The translations under genes were made by a program, and so were the position numbers. Shown one piece after another: positions 32,872-42,091 of a DNA stretch of 64,000 bases (within the stretch, counting starts at the first letter, position 1; each line of letters starts with the position of its first letter). The notes under the pieces are model-generated. The model saw only the letters and a program-made list of their open reading frames with translations. It did not search any database and had not been told where the DNA came from. This stretch comes from an uncultured Sphingomonadaceae bacterium (GTDB lineage Bacteria > Pseudomonadota > Alphaproteobacteria > Sphingomonadales > Sphingomonadaceae): the NCBI GenBank assembly GCA_937996655.1, contig CALKUK010000011.1, positions 600,949 through 664,948 of the forward strand, in the 5' to 3' direction.

Positions 32872-34758
32872 ATGGCCACCGCCGCGCGCATCGACGCACC
32901 CGATAACGCATCCAACCTCCAGACGTCCGAAGCTGTCGTCGTCCGCTTTGCGGGGGACTCAGGGGATGGGATGCAGCTGACAGGCGGGCAGTTCACCCTG
33001 TCGTCCGCTCTGGCCGGCAATGATTTTGCGACATTCCCTGATTTTCCGGCGGAAATCCGTGCGCCTTTGGGGACGTTGTTCGGCGTTTCCGCGTTCCAGA
33101 TCAACTTTGGGTCGACCGAAATTGAAACGGCAGGCGACGCGCCTGACGTGCTTGTCGCGATGAACCCGGCGGCGCTGAAGACCAATGTCAAAGATCTGAA
33201 GCCCGGTGGCCTCATCATCGCTGACAGTGGGGAGTTTACCGCCCGCAATCTGGCCAAGGCAGAATATGACGCGAACCCGCTTGAGGATGACAGCCTTGGC
33301 AAGTGGCAGCTGATCCAGTTCAACATCTCGCAGCTGACCATGGATGCGGTGAAGCCCTTTGGCCTTGGTAATAAAGAAGCGCTGCGCTGCAAGAACATGT
33401 GGACGCTCGGCCTGTCGCTGTGGATGTTTGACCGTGACCGTCAGCCGATTATCGATTGGCTGAAAGACAAGTTCGCCAAGAACCCGATTCTGGCTGATGC
33501 CAATATTGCCGCGCTGAACGCGGGGCATGCCTATGGTGAAACGGCAGAGATTGGTCAGCCGGGCACCGTCGCCATCCCGCAGCGTCATGTAAATGCAGCG
33601 CCTGTGGAACCGGGTCTCTATCGCACCATCACCGGTGCAGATGCAGTTGCCTATGGCCTTGTTGCCGGGTGCCAATTGGCAGGCGTGAAGATGTTCTTCG
33701 GCGGTTATCCGATCACGCCGGCGTCCTCCATTCTTCATGCGCTCTCGCGCCTCAAGGAATATGGGGTCACGACCTTCCAGGCGGAAGATGAGATCGCGGC
33801 CATCGCCTCGGCCATTGGTGCGTCGTATGCCGGTCAGCTTGGTGTGACCTCCTCGTCCGGCCCGGGCATCGCGCTCAAGACCGAAGCCATCGGCCTTGCC
33901 GTGATGACGGAACTTCCGCTGGTAATCGTTAACTCGCAGCGTGGCGGCCCGTCCACGGGTCTTCCAACCAAGACCGAACAGTCCGATCTTTATCAGGCTG
34001 TCTACGGCCGCAACGGTGATACACCTTTGCCCGTCATCGCCGCGCGCTCCCCCAGCGACGTGTTTGATTGCGCGATTGAAGCGGTGCGCCTTGCGACGCA
34101 GTTCATGACACCGGTGATCCTCTTGACCGACGGCTATATCGCGAACGCGGCTGAGCCTTGGAAGGTGCCGGACATGGGCACCTATCAGCCCTTCCCAGTG
34201 ACCTTCCTCGATCATGTGCCCGAAGGCGGGTTCAAGCCGTATGGCCGCGACAATAAGCTGGCGCGCCCTTGGGTGAAGCCTGGCACGCCCGGCCTTCGGC
34301 ACCGCATTGGCGGTATCGAAAAGCAGGTCGACACCGGCCACATCAACTATTCGCCGGAAAACCATCAGGCGATGACAGACCTTCGCAAGAACAAGGTGGA
34401 CGGCATCGCGAGCCACATTCCCGATCAGGACGTTTGTCTGGGGACGACGTCTGGCAAGCTTGCGCTCATTGGTTGGGGATCAACCTTTGGGCCCGTGCAT
34501 CAGGCCGTGCGCCGTGCCCGGGCAAAGGGCCTCGACGTCAGCCACATCCACCTGCGTCACATCTGGCCGATGCCGAAGAATCTCGGCGATCTGCTGCGCA
34601 GCTATGACACCGTGATCGTCCCTGAGATGAACACAGGCCAGTTGAAGACGGTGCTGCGGGACCAGTATCTCGTTGACGCCAAGCCATTGAACAAGGTGTC
34701 GGGACAGCCGTTCCGCATCGCCGAAATTGAAGCCGCCATCGAGGAGGCACTCGCATGA
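32872..34758 (+). CDS. korA: 2-oxoacid:acceptor oxidoreductase subunit alpha (fused gamma-alpha)
   Basis: 628 residues. Residues ~20-200 form the gamma domain (VVVRFAGDSGDGMQLTGGQF). From ~225 the alpha domain follows (GADAVAYGLVAGCQLAGVK, GYPITPASSILH, FQAEDEIAAIASAIGASYAG, TSSSGPG). Together with korB it should decarboxylate 2-oxoglutarate, or another 2-oxoacid, to the acyl-CoA while reducing ferredoxin. No separate ferredoxin-like delta subunit is present. This is the compact two-subunit form found also in aerobes. ATGA overlap with korB. Confidence 0.92.
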   Translation: MATAARIDAPDNASNLQTSEAVVVRFAGDSGDGMQLTGGQFTLSSALAGNDFATFPDFPAEIRAPLGTLFGVSAFQINFGSTEIETAGDAPDVLVAMNPAALKTNVKDLKPGGLIIADSGEFTARNLAKAEYDANPLEDDSLGKWQLIQFNISQLTMDAVKPFGLGNKEALRCKNMWTLGLSLWMFDRDRQPIIDWLKDKFAKNPILADANIAALNAGHAYGETAEIGQPGTVAIPQRHVNAAPVEPGLYRTITGADAVAYGLVAGCQLAGVKMFFGGYPITPASSILHALSRLKEYGVTTFQAEDEIAAIASAIGASYAGQLGVTSSSGPGIALKTEAIGLAVMTELPLVIVNSQRGGPSTGLPTKTEQSDLYQAVYGRNGDTPLPVIAARSPSDVFDCAIEAVRLATQFMTPVILLTDGYIANAAEPWKVPDMGTYQPFPVTFLDHVPEGGFKPYGRDNKLARPWVKPGTPGLRHRIGGIEKQVDTGHINYSPENHQAMTDLRKNKVDGIASHIPDQDVCLGTTSGKLALIGWGSTFGPVHQAVRRARAKGLDVSHIHLRHIWPMPKNLGDLLRSYDTVIVPEMNTGQLKTVLRDQYLVDAKPLNKVSGQPFRIAEIEAAIEEALA

Positions 34759-35768
34759 ACGACATGACCCCGATCAAGACCACGCCCAAGGATTGGGAAA
34801 CCGATCAAGAAGTCCGCTGGTGCCCCGGTTGCGGGGACTATGCGATCCTGAAGGCGGTACAGCGCACGATGCCGGAAATCGGCGGTACGCCTGAGAACAC
34901 GGTGTTCGTCTCAGGCATCGGCTGCTCTTCGCGCTTCCCTTATTATATGGAAACCTATGGCTTCCACACGATCCACGGCCGTGCACCGGCTGTGGCGACG
35001 GGCGTGAAGCTTGCCAATCCAGATCTCGATGTCTGGGTCATCAGCGGTGACGGCGATGCGCTGTCGATTGGTGGGAACCACACGATGCACCTGCTGCGTC
35101 GCAACCTTGATTGCCAGTTCCTGCTGTTCAACAATGAAATTTATGGCCTGACTAAGGGTCAATATTCGCCGACCAGTCGGGAAGGCACGCGGTCACCGTC
35201 AACGCCGTTCGGTTCTGTTGATCATCCTGCCAAGCCCTGTGCGTTCGCGCTGGGGGCCGGGGCGCGTTTTGTTGCCCGCGCGATTGACGTGTCCAAGCAG
35301 CTTGTGGACGTGCTGAAGTCCGCCCATGCCCATAAGGGCACGGCCTTTGTCGAAATCTTCCAGAACTGCATCGTTTATAATGCCGATGTGTTCGCCGGCT
35401 TCACCGAAAAGGCGAACAAGGATCATCAGCTCTGGCTTGAAAACGGCAAGCCAATGCTGTTCGCTGGCGACACCAAGGGCATTGCCATGGATATGCAGTC
35501 GCTCAGCTTGAAGGTCGTCGATGTGGTCGAAGGCAATTGGGAAGCGGCGGGCGTCATCGTCCATGATGTCACCAACCGCACGGTCGCCCATATGCTCGTC
35601 GAAATGCCCTTTGGCGAATTCCCGATGGCGCTTGGCGTTCTTTATGATGATCCGCGTCCGACGTTTGATTCTGCTGTGATTGAACAGAACGCGGCTGTGG
35701 CAAAGGGCAAGACGCCAGACCTTCAGAAGCTGATCTCGACCGGCCAGACTTGGACAGTGGACGCCTGA
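34755..35768 (+). CDS. korB: 2-oxoacid:ferredoxin oxidoreductase subunit beta
   Basis: 337 residues with the beta-subunit Fe-S/TPP features: RWCPGCGDYAILKAV (CxxC), SGIGCSSRFPYYM (third Cys), the TPP-binding GDGD motif (VISGDGDALSIGGN) and NNEIYGLTKGQ. A fourth Cys lies in FQNCIVYN. It binds thiamine pyrophosphate and a 4Fe-4S cluster and is the catalytic partner of KorA. Typical 2-oxoglutarate enzymes have this length. Whether 2-oxoglutarate or pyruvate is used cannot be decided by eye. Confidence 0.93.
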   Translation: MNDMTPIKTTPKDWETDQEVRWCPGCGDYAILKAVQRTMPEIGGTPENTVFVSGIGCSSRFPYYMETYGFHTIHGRAPAVATGVKLANPDLDVWVISGDGDALSIGGNHTMHLLRRNLDCQFLLFNNEIYGLTKGQYSPTSREGTRSPSTPFGSVDHPAKPCAFALGAGARFVARAIDVSKQLVDVLKSAHAHKGTAFVEIFQNCIVYNADVFAGFTEKANKDHQLWLENGKPMLFAGDTKGIAMDMQSLSLKVVDVVEGNWEAAGVIVHDVTNRTVAHMLVEMPFGEFPMALGVLYDDPRPTFDSAVIEQNAAVAKGKTPDLQKLISTGQTWTVDA

Positions 35769-35793
35769 TTGAGACAAGACGGCGAGGCGTTGT

Positions 35794-36720
35794 GTGGATA
35801 ATCTGACGCACAGCCTCGTCGGGGCGGTCTTAGGACAAGCGGGGCTCAAGCGTCTGTCGGGCCTCGGTCTTCCGACGTTGATCATTGCGGCGAACATCCC
35901 CGACATTGATGCGGGCTGCACGGTTTATGGTGTTGAGTCCCTCGCCATGCGGCGCGGCCTCACGCATGGGCCGATTGCCATGATCGTGTTGCCCGCTCTG
36001 CTAACAGCCGCGATGATCGCATGGGACAGATGGCAGGCGCAGCGCGGCACACGGCCCGCTGACCGACCTGAGGTCAAGCCAGGCGCGCTGTTCCTGCTCG
36101 CGCTGATCGGGACGCTCAGCCATCCCGCTTTTGATTGGCTCAACAACTATGGAATCCGCCTGCTGGAACCATTTTCCAGCCGATGGTTCTATGGCGATGC
36201 CATCTTCATCATCGATCTCTGGCTGTGGCTCGCCATGGGGGCGGCCGTCTGGCTTTCCCGACGTCGGGAACGACGCGGGCAGGGGAGCTGGCGGCGTCCT
36301 GCCCAAGCTGCGATTGGGGCCGTTGCCCTCTATGTCTCTTTCAACATCGCGCTCAGCTGGCAGGTGGAAACGCAGGCATCGGCACAACTGGCTCGCAATG
36401 GAGTGTCTCCCACGCTCGTCGTCGCCAGTCCGCCGCCTGTTCTGTTCTGGCGGCGGGACATTTTCTGGCGCGACGGACGGCAGATGGGCCTTGGGCACTA
36501 TGACCTGTTCAGTGGTTTGGCGTTGCCGGCTGGGGGAGCACCGTTGCGTATGGACGATCCCCGCATAGCCAAGGAAGCCTCCGCGCGGGCCGATGTCGCC
36601 GCCTTCCTGTTCTGGGCGCGGATGCCCTTTGCCGTTCGGCAGGGGTCTGGCCTGAACATTAATGACCAACGCTTTGACGATCCGGTCACAAGGGACAGGT
36701 TCACCGTTCGGATTGATTGA
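35794..36720 (+). CDS. Membrane-bound metal-dependent hydrolase (YdjM/DUF457 type)
   Basis: 308 residues from GTG 35794. The first ~190 residues match the YdjM-like membrane hydrolase group: DNLTHSLVGAVLGQAGL, ANIPDIDAG, RRGLTHGPIAM and LSHPAFDWLNNYG. These His and Asp residues are the presumed metal ligands. Helices include AMIVLPALLTAAMIA, LFLLALIGTLSHPAF and IIDLWLWLAMGAAVWL. A C-terminal ~110-residue domain faces the other side. E. coli YdjM is LexA-controlled, and the DNA photolyase directly downstream hints at a DNA-damage link. Reaction unknown. Confidence 0.8.
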   Translation: MDNLTHSLVGAVLGQAGLKRLSGLGLPTLIIAANIPDIDAGCTVYGVESLAMRRGLTHGPIAMIVLPALLTAAMIAWDRWQAQRGTRPADRPEVKPGALFLLALIGTLSHPAFDWLNNYGIRLLEPFSSRWFYGDAIFIIDLWLWLAMGAAVWLSRRRERRGQGSWRRPAQAAIGAVALYVSFNIALSWQVETQASAQLARNGVSPTLVVASPPPVLFWRRDIFWRDGRQMGLGHYDLFSGLALPAGGAPLRMDDPRIAKEASARADVAAFLFWARMPFAVRQGSGLNINDQRFDDPVTRDRFTVRID

Positions 36721-36737
36721 CTTAGAGGGTGGTCCCC

Positions 36738-38126
36738 ATGAGCACTCCATCCATTGTCTGGTTCCGTCAGGACCTTCGTTTGCATGACCAAGCCGCGCTT
36801 TTGGCCGCGGCTAATGAGGGGCCATTCGTCCCGGTCTATATCCTAGATGATGAGACGCCGGGGGAGCGCAAATTGGGCGGTGCGCAGCGTTGGTGGTTGC
36901 ACCATTCGCTGGCACAGCTGAAGACGGCGCTGCCGGCCTTGGTGCTGCGTCGCGGGGCCTGTGTTTCGGAGCTGGCCCGATTGGCTGCTGAACTCGGCAC
37001 CAAACGCATCCACGCCATCCGTCATTATGAACCCTGGTGGCAGGATGCCGAGAGTGAACTCGGCGCGGACTTTGATCTGGTCCTGCATGATGGCAATCAC
37101 CTTGCCCGTCCTGAGACGATTCTGACCGGCGGTGGCACGCGATATAAGGTCTTTACGCCCTGGTGGCGCGCTCTGCTCGAGCGAATGCCACCCGCAAAGC
37201 CTTTGCCAGTGCCGGACATAACCAATGGCGTGACGGGCATTGCATCGGATGACCTTGGGGATTGGGTTCTGCTGCCCACCTCGCCCGATTGGTCCACTGG
37301 TTTTTCTGACTGGGCACCGGGGGAAGAGGGCGCTCGTGCAGCGTTAAAGACGTTTCTTCCGCGTCTCAAAGTCTATGACGCGGCCCGCAATCTGCCGTCG
37401 GTTGAAGGTGTGTCGCGCCTATCCCCGCACCTGCATTTCGGGGAAATAAGTCCGGCGACAGTCTGGCACATTGCCGCCCGTGAGGCCGGAAAGGCCGCCG
37501 AGCCCTTCCTGCGCGAAGTGGGATGGCGCGACTATGCAACCAACCTCATCGACCAGTTCCCCGATTATCCGCAGCGCAATGGTAAGTCTGCCTATGATCG
37601 CTTCCCTTGGCGTAGCGGGGAGGCGGCGGACCGTGACTTCACGGCCTGGACCAAGGGGCGGACCGGTTATCCCATTGTCGATGCCGGCATGCGGGAGCTT
37701 TGGGCAACAGGGTTTATGCACAATCGTGTGCGGATGATTGCGGCATCCTTCCTCATCAAACATCTGTTGATCGACTGGCGGCGCGGAGAGCGCTGGTTTT
37801 GGGATACGCTGCTTGATGCCGATTACGCCGCCAATGGCTCCAACTGGCAATGGGTTGCCGGCACAGGCGTTGATGCGCCGATGTTTTCCCGCATCATGGC
37901 GCCTTTGTCTCAATCGGAAAAGTTCGACGCGGGTGCCTATGTTCGCAAATGGGTGCCGGAACTGGCTGACCTGCGGGATCCTTATGTCCATGATCCAGAT
38001 GAATTTGGCGTTCGTCCTCGGGCCTATCCGCCCAAACTCATCGGCCACCGTGCGGCGCGGGAGCGTGCTTTGGAGGCCATGCAATTGACCCGCGCCGGTG
38101 ACTGGAGTGCCGCCGACGGCGAATGA
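36738..38126 (+). CDS. phr: Deoxyribodipyrimidine photolyase (class I CPD)
   Basis: 462 residues from ATG 36738, with GAGGGTGG upstream. The antenna domain starts SIVWFRQDLRLHDQAALLAA. The FAD-binding half has LSPHLHFGEISPATVW, GWRDYATNLI, RTGYPIVDAGMRELW and NRVRMIAASFLIKHLLIDW. The segment DYAANGSNWQWVAG supplies conserved Trp/Asn of the lesion-binding and electron-transfer chain. It repairs UV cyclobutane dimers using blue light. It lies 17 bases after the YdjM-like gene and is probably co-transcribed with it. Confidence 0.95.
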   Translation: MSTPSIVWFRQDLRLHDQAALLAAANEGPFVPVYILDDETPGERKLGGAQRWWLHHSLAQLKTALPALVLRRGACVSELARLAAELGTKRIHAIRHYEPWWQDAESELGADFDLVLHDGNHLARPETILTGGGTRYKVFTPWWRALLERMPPAKPLPVPDITNGVTGIASDDLGDWVLLPTSPDWSTGFSDWAPGEEGARAALKTFLPRLKVYDAARNLPSVEGVSRLSPHLHFGEISPATVWHIAAREAGKAAEPFLREVGWRDYATNLIDQFPDYPQRNGKSAYDRFPWRSGEAADRDFTAWTKGRTGYPIVDAGMRELWATGFMHNRVRMIAASFLIKHLLIDWRRGERWFWDTLLDADYAANGSNWQWVAGTGVDAPMFSRIMAPLSQSEKFDAGAYVRKWVPELADLRDPYVHDPDEFGVRPRAYPPKLIGHRAARERALEAMQLTRAGDWSAADGE

Positions 38127-38213
38127 AAACTTTGGTTTGGCGTTTTCGCAGATTGTCGTAACGTCATGGTGCAACGCGTGCCAAAGCGCGGAAGAGAAAT
38201 TGGGGAGTGCACA

Positions 38214-39404
38214 ATGCGGAAATGGGTGTTGGGCGGCGTGGCCGCGGTTGTTGTGGCTGGCGGGGCGCTTTGGGCAACAGCGGATCGGGACACGCGCAAT
38301 CTGATCGCCCATCTTCCGACGAACCGGGATGTCTTGTTCTGGTCAGAACCGCAGCGTGATGCGGCCTTCCGAGCCCTAGACGCGTTGCCTATCCTTGCCA
38401 AGGCGTCGACTGTGGCTGCGGGGGGCGCGGTCAAACCCTTGCCACAGGGCAGGCCGCTGAACATCAAGTTCGACATGACTGGCTTCATGAAGAGCCAGCG
38501 CACGGCGGCGTTGGTCATCGTCCAAAATGGCCAGCTGCGCGGCGAATATTACGGTCTCGACTTCACGAAAGACGGCAAATGGACAAGCTTCTCCGTCGCG
38601 AAATCACTGACCTCCACGATGGTTGGTGCGGCGCTGAAGGATGGGGCGATCAAGAGCCTGGAAGACAAGGTGACAGTCTATATCCCGGATCTGAAGGGGT
38701 CCGCCTATGAGGATGTGACGGTACGCCAGCTCCTCACCATGACATCCGGCGTCCGGTGGAATGAGGATTATCAGGACCCGAAGTCGGACGTGGCGCAGTT
38801 TAACGAACATAAGCCGACGCCCGGCATGGACGCGACCGTTAGCTATATGCGCACGCTTCCGCGGGAAGCGCCTGCCGGAAGCAAGTGGGTCTACAAAACC
38901 GGCGAAACCAATTTGATCGGCGTGCTGGTCTCCAGTGCAACCAAGAAGCCGCTGGCACAGTATCTCAGTGAAAAGGTTTGGAAGCCTTATGGGATGGAGC
39001 GCGATGCGACTTGGCTGCAGGGCGTGACCGGTCATGAAATCTCGGGCTGCTGCTTCCAGGCGACAACGCGCGATATGGCGCGGTTTGGTATGTTCATTCT
39101 GGATGGCGGTCGGATCGGCGGAAAATCCGTTTTACCGGATGGATGGTTGGCGCAGGCCACGGTCAAACAGGCGGATATCGGCTCACCCGGCCACGGCTAT
39201 GGGTTCCAGTGGTGGACTTATGATGATGGCAGCTTCGCTGCAAAAGGCATTTTCGGCCAAGGGATTTTCATTGATCCCAAGCGTCACCTTGTCATTGCCA
39301 GCAACGGCAACTGGCCCAAGGCGACGGTTGAAGCGCTGGGGGCTGAGCGCGACAAGTTCTACCGTGCAGCGCAGGCTGCCGTCGATGCGGAAGCTCAGCC
39401 GTAA
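38214..39404 (+). CDS. Beta-lactamase-class-C-like serine hydrolase
   Basis: 396 residues from ATG 38214, preceded by GGGGAG. The N-terminus MRKWVLGGVAAVVVAGGALWATA is a signal peptide or anchor. Active-site motifs are S-x-x-K (SFSVAKSLTS), a Tyr motif (YKTGETNLIG) and a late HGYGFQWW that replaces the KTG box. PDLKGSAYEDVTVRQLLTMTSGV is the usual hallmark of this family. Members include esterases, peptidases and 6-aminohexanoate hydrolases, so antibiotic resistance should not be assumed. It is likely periplasmic. Confidence 0.9.
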   Translation: MRKWVLGGVAAVVVAGGALWATADRDTRNLIAHLPTNRDVLFWSEPQRDAAFRALDALPILAKASTVAAGGAVKPLPQGRPLNIKFDMTGFMKSQRTAALVIVQNGQLRGEYYGLDFTKDGKWTSFSVAKSLTSTMVGAALKDGAIKSLEDKVTVYIPDLKGSAYEDVTVRQLLTMTSGVRWNEDYQDPKSDVAQFNEHKPTPGMDATVSYMRTLPREAPAGSKWVYKTGETNLIGVLVSSATKKPLAQYLSEKVWKPYGMERDATWLQGVTGHEISGCCFQATTRDMARFGMFILDGGRIGGKSVLPDGWLAQATVKQADIGSPGHGYGFQWWTYDDGSFAAKGIFGQGIFIDPKRHLVIASNGNWPKATVEALGAERDKFYRAAQAAVDAEAQP

Positions 39405-39730
39405 CGGGCGACGAGATTGTCGAGCACGGCCTGGTTCATGAGGTTCGCAAAGGCACAGCCAACGCGGGCACCATCGTTCCAGGCCACTTCCGCCTGAAGG
39501 CCGGACAGGCCGGGCAAGGTAATCCAGCACAGCGCGCCCGGGCGCATGCCCGTCACCGCCTCGCAGGAAAATCCGGCAAGCGACAAATCTGTCACGATCA
39601 CCTGAAAGCCCGTCGCGCCAGAGGGGCGCAGCGTTGCGGGCAGTTTAAGCGCAATGCGCGGGGCGCAACGGTCTTCTTGCGCTGCACGCATATATGGGTC
39701 GTTTTTGAAGCCCTGATCATTCGCAGTCAT
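39395..39730 (-). CDS. PilZ-domain protein
   Basis: 111 residues. The N-terminal arginine motif EDRCAPRIALKLPATLR and the VTDLSLAGF (D-x-S-x-x-G) motif form the standard PilZ cyclic-di-GMP binding site. The rest is the six-stranded barrel (MRPGALCWITLPGLSGLQAEVAW). It is a stand-alone PilZ effector, so it probably responds to c-di-GMP in motility, surface or envelope control. It overlaps the end of the convergent serine hydrolase gene by ten bases. Confidence 0.9.
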   Translation of the reverse strand: MTANDQGFKNDPYMRAAQEDRCAPRIALKLPATLRPSGATGFQVIVTDLSLAGFSCEAVTGMRPGALCWITLPGLSGLQAEVAWNDGARVGCAFANLMNQAVLDNLVARYG

Positions 39731-39796
39731 CGCTCAAGTCCTTTCTTGAACGTTTGAAATCGATGACTGTTTTGCGCGAATATGGTTCCGGTGCGG

Positions 39797-40516
39797 TTAA
39801 ACGGATTGGTTAACGCGTTCGCGGTGGACCGAGTCATATCCGGACATGGCAAGCCGTGCGATGGCGTTTCCGACAGCCGCCGGCTGCTGGATGGTGGCGG
39901 GGTCTTCACCCGGATAGGCTTTCTCGCGCATCTTGGTCGCGGTGGCCCCCGGATCAATGATAGCGACCTTGATGCGCCCGACAGTCCGGTTTTCCTCGGC
40001 ATAGGCCGATAGCATCACTTCAAAAGCGGCCTTTGACGCGCCGTAGACGCCCCAGAAGGCGCGGGGCCGGGCGGCAACGCTCGACGTTACGCCGATCAAC
40101 TGGGGTGCGTCGCTCTTGCGCAGTAGTGCGTCAAACGCAGCGAGCATCGCCTGTTGCGCGCTGACATTGAGGGTGAAGACGTCCGCAAATTCCCGCGCAT
40201 CCGCATGGTGCAGCGGGGTGAGTGTGCCAAGCATGGCCGCATTCAAGACGAGGATGTCCAGTTTACCCCAACGCGTCTGCACGGCCTCTGCGAGCCGCCC
40301 GATGGCGTCGGCATCTTTCAGATCGAGCGGGGCAATCGTCGCGCTGCCGCCAAGATTGTGGATGCGGTCTTCCACCGCTTCCAAGCTATCAACCGTCCGC
40401 GCCGTCAGAATGACGTGGGCGCCCGCAGCGGCCAGCGCCTCGGCGGTTGCCGCCCCAATACCCCGGCTTGCGCCTGTAACAAGGGCAATCCGGCCCTGCA
40501 GCGGCTTTTGCGTCAT
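39797..40516 (-). CDS. Short-chain dehydrogenase/reductase
   Basis: 239 residues of the classical SDR family. The cofactor loop is VTGASRGIGAATAEAL, the NAA motif reads LVLNAAMLG, the catalytic Ser lies in VTSSVAARP and the Y-x-x-x-K motif is YGASK. An Arg after the first strand (TARTVDS) favours NADP(H). It starts within the purF stop (ATGA), so it is translationally coupled to purF. Substrate unknown. Confidence 0.92.
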   Translation of the reverse strand: MTQKPLQGRIALVTGASRGIGAATAEALAAAGAHVILTARTVDSLEAVEDRIHNLGGSATIAPLDLKDADAIGRLAEAVQTRWGKLDILVLNAAMLGTLTPLHHADAREFADVFTLNVSAQQAMLAAFDALLRKSDAPQLIGVTSSVAARPRAFWGVYGASKAAFEVMLSAYAEENRTVGRIKVAIIDPGATATKMREKAYPGEDPATIQQPAAVGNAIARLAMSGYDSVHRERVNQSV

Positions 40517-41970
40517 ACCACCCGCTCGGCAAGCAAGCTGAGCTGGTTGACTGGCTCCATCTCATCCTGATCGGTCAGGCGGGTTGGATAATGGCCGGTG
40601 AAGCACGCATCGCAATATTGCGGGCGGATATCGTTGCGGCGTTCCTCGCCCACGGCCTTGTAAAGGCCGTCGATCGAAATGAAGGACAGGCTGTCGGCCT
40701 GAATGAAATTCCGCATGCCTTCGACATCGTGGTTGGCGGCCAGCAACTTCGCGCGTTCCGGCGTGTCGACGCCATAAAAGCAGCTGTGGCGCGTTGGCGG
40801 GCTGGCGATGCGCATATGCACTTCCTTGGCCCCAGCATCGCGCATCATCTGAACGATCTTCAGGCTGGTCGTCCCGCGCACGATACTGTCATCGATGAGA
40901 AGGACGCGCTTGCCTTCAATAAGCGCACGGTTGGCATTGTGCTTCAGCTTTACACCCAGATGGCGGATATTGTCTGTCGGCTGAATGAAGGTGCGTCCGA
41001 CATAGTGGGAGCGGATAATGCCAAGTTCAAACGGAAGGCCCGATTGCTGGGCGTAACCGATGGCCGCAGGTGTGCCGCTGTCCGGCACGGGCACGATCAG
41101 ATCGACGTCAACCGGATCTTCCACAGCCAACTGCGCGCCAATCGCCTTGCGGACGGAGTAAATGCTCGATCCGCCAGTGATCGAATCCGGGCGGGCGAAA
41201 TAGATGTGCTCAAAAATGCATGGGCGTGGATAAGTGACGGGAAGGGGGCTGATTGAGCGCAGGCCATCTTCTGTAACGATCACGATTTCACCCGGCTCTA
41301 CATCGCGCACATAGTCTGCGCCGACGATGTCGAGAGCGACGGTTTCGGATGCAAAAACATAACCATCGGCGAGCTTGCCCATGACGAGCGGCCGAATGCC
41401 AAGTGGATCCCGACAGGCAATCATACCTTCGGGTGTCATGCAGATCAGCGCATAGGCGCCTTCAACCTGCTTGAGCGCATCGATGAATTTATCGAGCAAA
41501 GTCCGGAACGTGCTGGTTGCAACGAGGTGAATGATGACTTCGGTATCGCTGGTGGACTGGAAAATGGCGCCCTTGCGCACCAATTCCTTCTTCACCGTCA
41601 TCGCGTTGGAAATATTGCCATTGTGCGCCACGGCGAATCCGCCCGATGCCAGATCGGCAAAGAGCGGCTGCACGTTGCGCATCGAGGTTTCCCCCGTTGT
41701 CGAATAGCGGACATGGCCGCAAGCGACGTGGCCGGGCAGGCCGCGGATAATTTCATCCCTGTCAAAGTTGCCGGCGACATGGCCCATCGCGCGATGGGAA
41801 TGGAACCGGTCCCCATCCCAACTCGTGATTCCCGCGGCTTCCTGTCCGCGATGTTGCAATGCGTGGAGCCCGAGGGCGACGATGGCCGAGGCGGTATCTG
41901 CGCCCCACACCCCGAAAATGCCGCACTCTTCGCGCAGCTTGTCATCATCAAATGGATTGGTGGAGAGCAT
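40513..41970 (-). CDS. purF: Amidophosphoribosyltransferase
   Basis: 485 residues from ATG 41970 (MLSTNPFDDDKLREECGIFG); further upstream reading is not conserved. The nucleophile is C16 in EECGIFG after a short removable propeptide. The glutaminase domain (residues to ~240) includes ALQHRGQEAAGI and GHVRYSTTGE. The phosphoribosyltransferase domain has VLLIDDSIVRGTTS. The Cys pattern near the C-terminus (QYCDACFTGHYP) is typical of Fe-S-bearing Bacillus-like enzymes. It makes phosphoribosylamine, the first step of purine synthesis. Divergent from hisI across 121 bases. Confidence 0.97.
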   Translation of the reverse strand: MLSTNPFDDDKLREECGIFGVWGADTASAIVALGLHALQHRGQEAAGITSWDGDRFHSHRAMGHVAGNFDRDEIIRGLPGHVACGHVRYSTTGETSMRNVQPLFADLASGGFAVAHNGNISNAMTVKKELVRKGAIFQSTSDTEVIIHLVATSTFRTLLDKFIDALKQVEGAYALICMTPEGMIACRDPLGIRPLVMGKLADGYVFASETVALDIVGADYVRDVEPGEIVIVTEDGLRSISPLPVTYPRPCIFEHIYFARPDSITGGSSIYSVRKAIGAQLAVEDPVDVDLIVPVPDSGTPAAIGYAQQSGLPFELGIIRSHYVGRTFIQPTDNIRHLGVKLKHNANRALIEGKRVLLIDDSIVRGTTSLKIVQMMRDAGAKEVHMRIASPPTRHSCFYGVDTPERAKLLAANHDVEGMRNFIQADSLSFISIDGLYKAVGEERRNDIRPQYCDACFTGHYPTRLTDQDEMEPVNQLSLLAERVV

Positions 41971-42091
41971 TATGAATCGCCCGAAATTGCGCCCGTTACG
42001 GCGGCATATAGGCTTCGCTCTTGGAAATGGAAGGCGCAAAGGGAGGCAATGCACAAGACAATCCTCCAGACATCCGTTATGGCGCAAGTTT

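Noticed and set aside
32959..34416. Long open frame on the minus strand antisense to korA
   Set aside because: It has a His/Arg-rich, low-complexity composition with no recognisable motif, while the plus strand carries clear KorA motifs across the same bases. It is a codon-bias shadow in GC-rich DNA.
38214..39404. Antibiotic resistance beta-lactamase
   Set aside because: S-x-x-K is present but the third motif is HGYG, not KTG, which fits esterase/peptidase relatives better. No resistance claim is supported.
39793..39815. TTAA-N9-TTAA resembling a CtrA box upstream of the PilZ gene
   Set aside because: The canonical CtrA spacing is seven bases, and this site falls within the last codons of the SDR gene, so chance is the better explanation.
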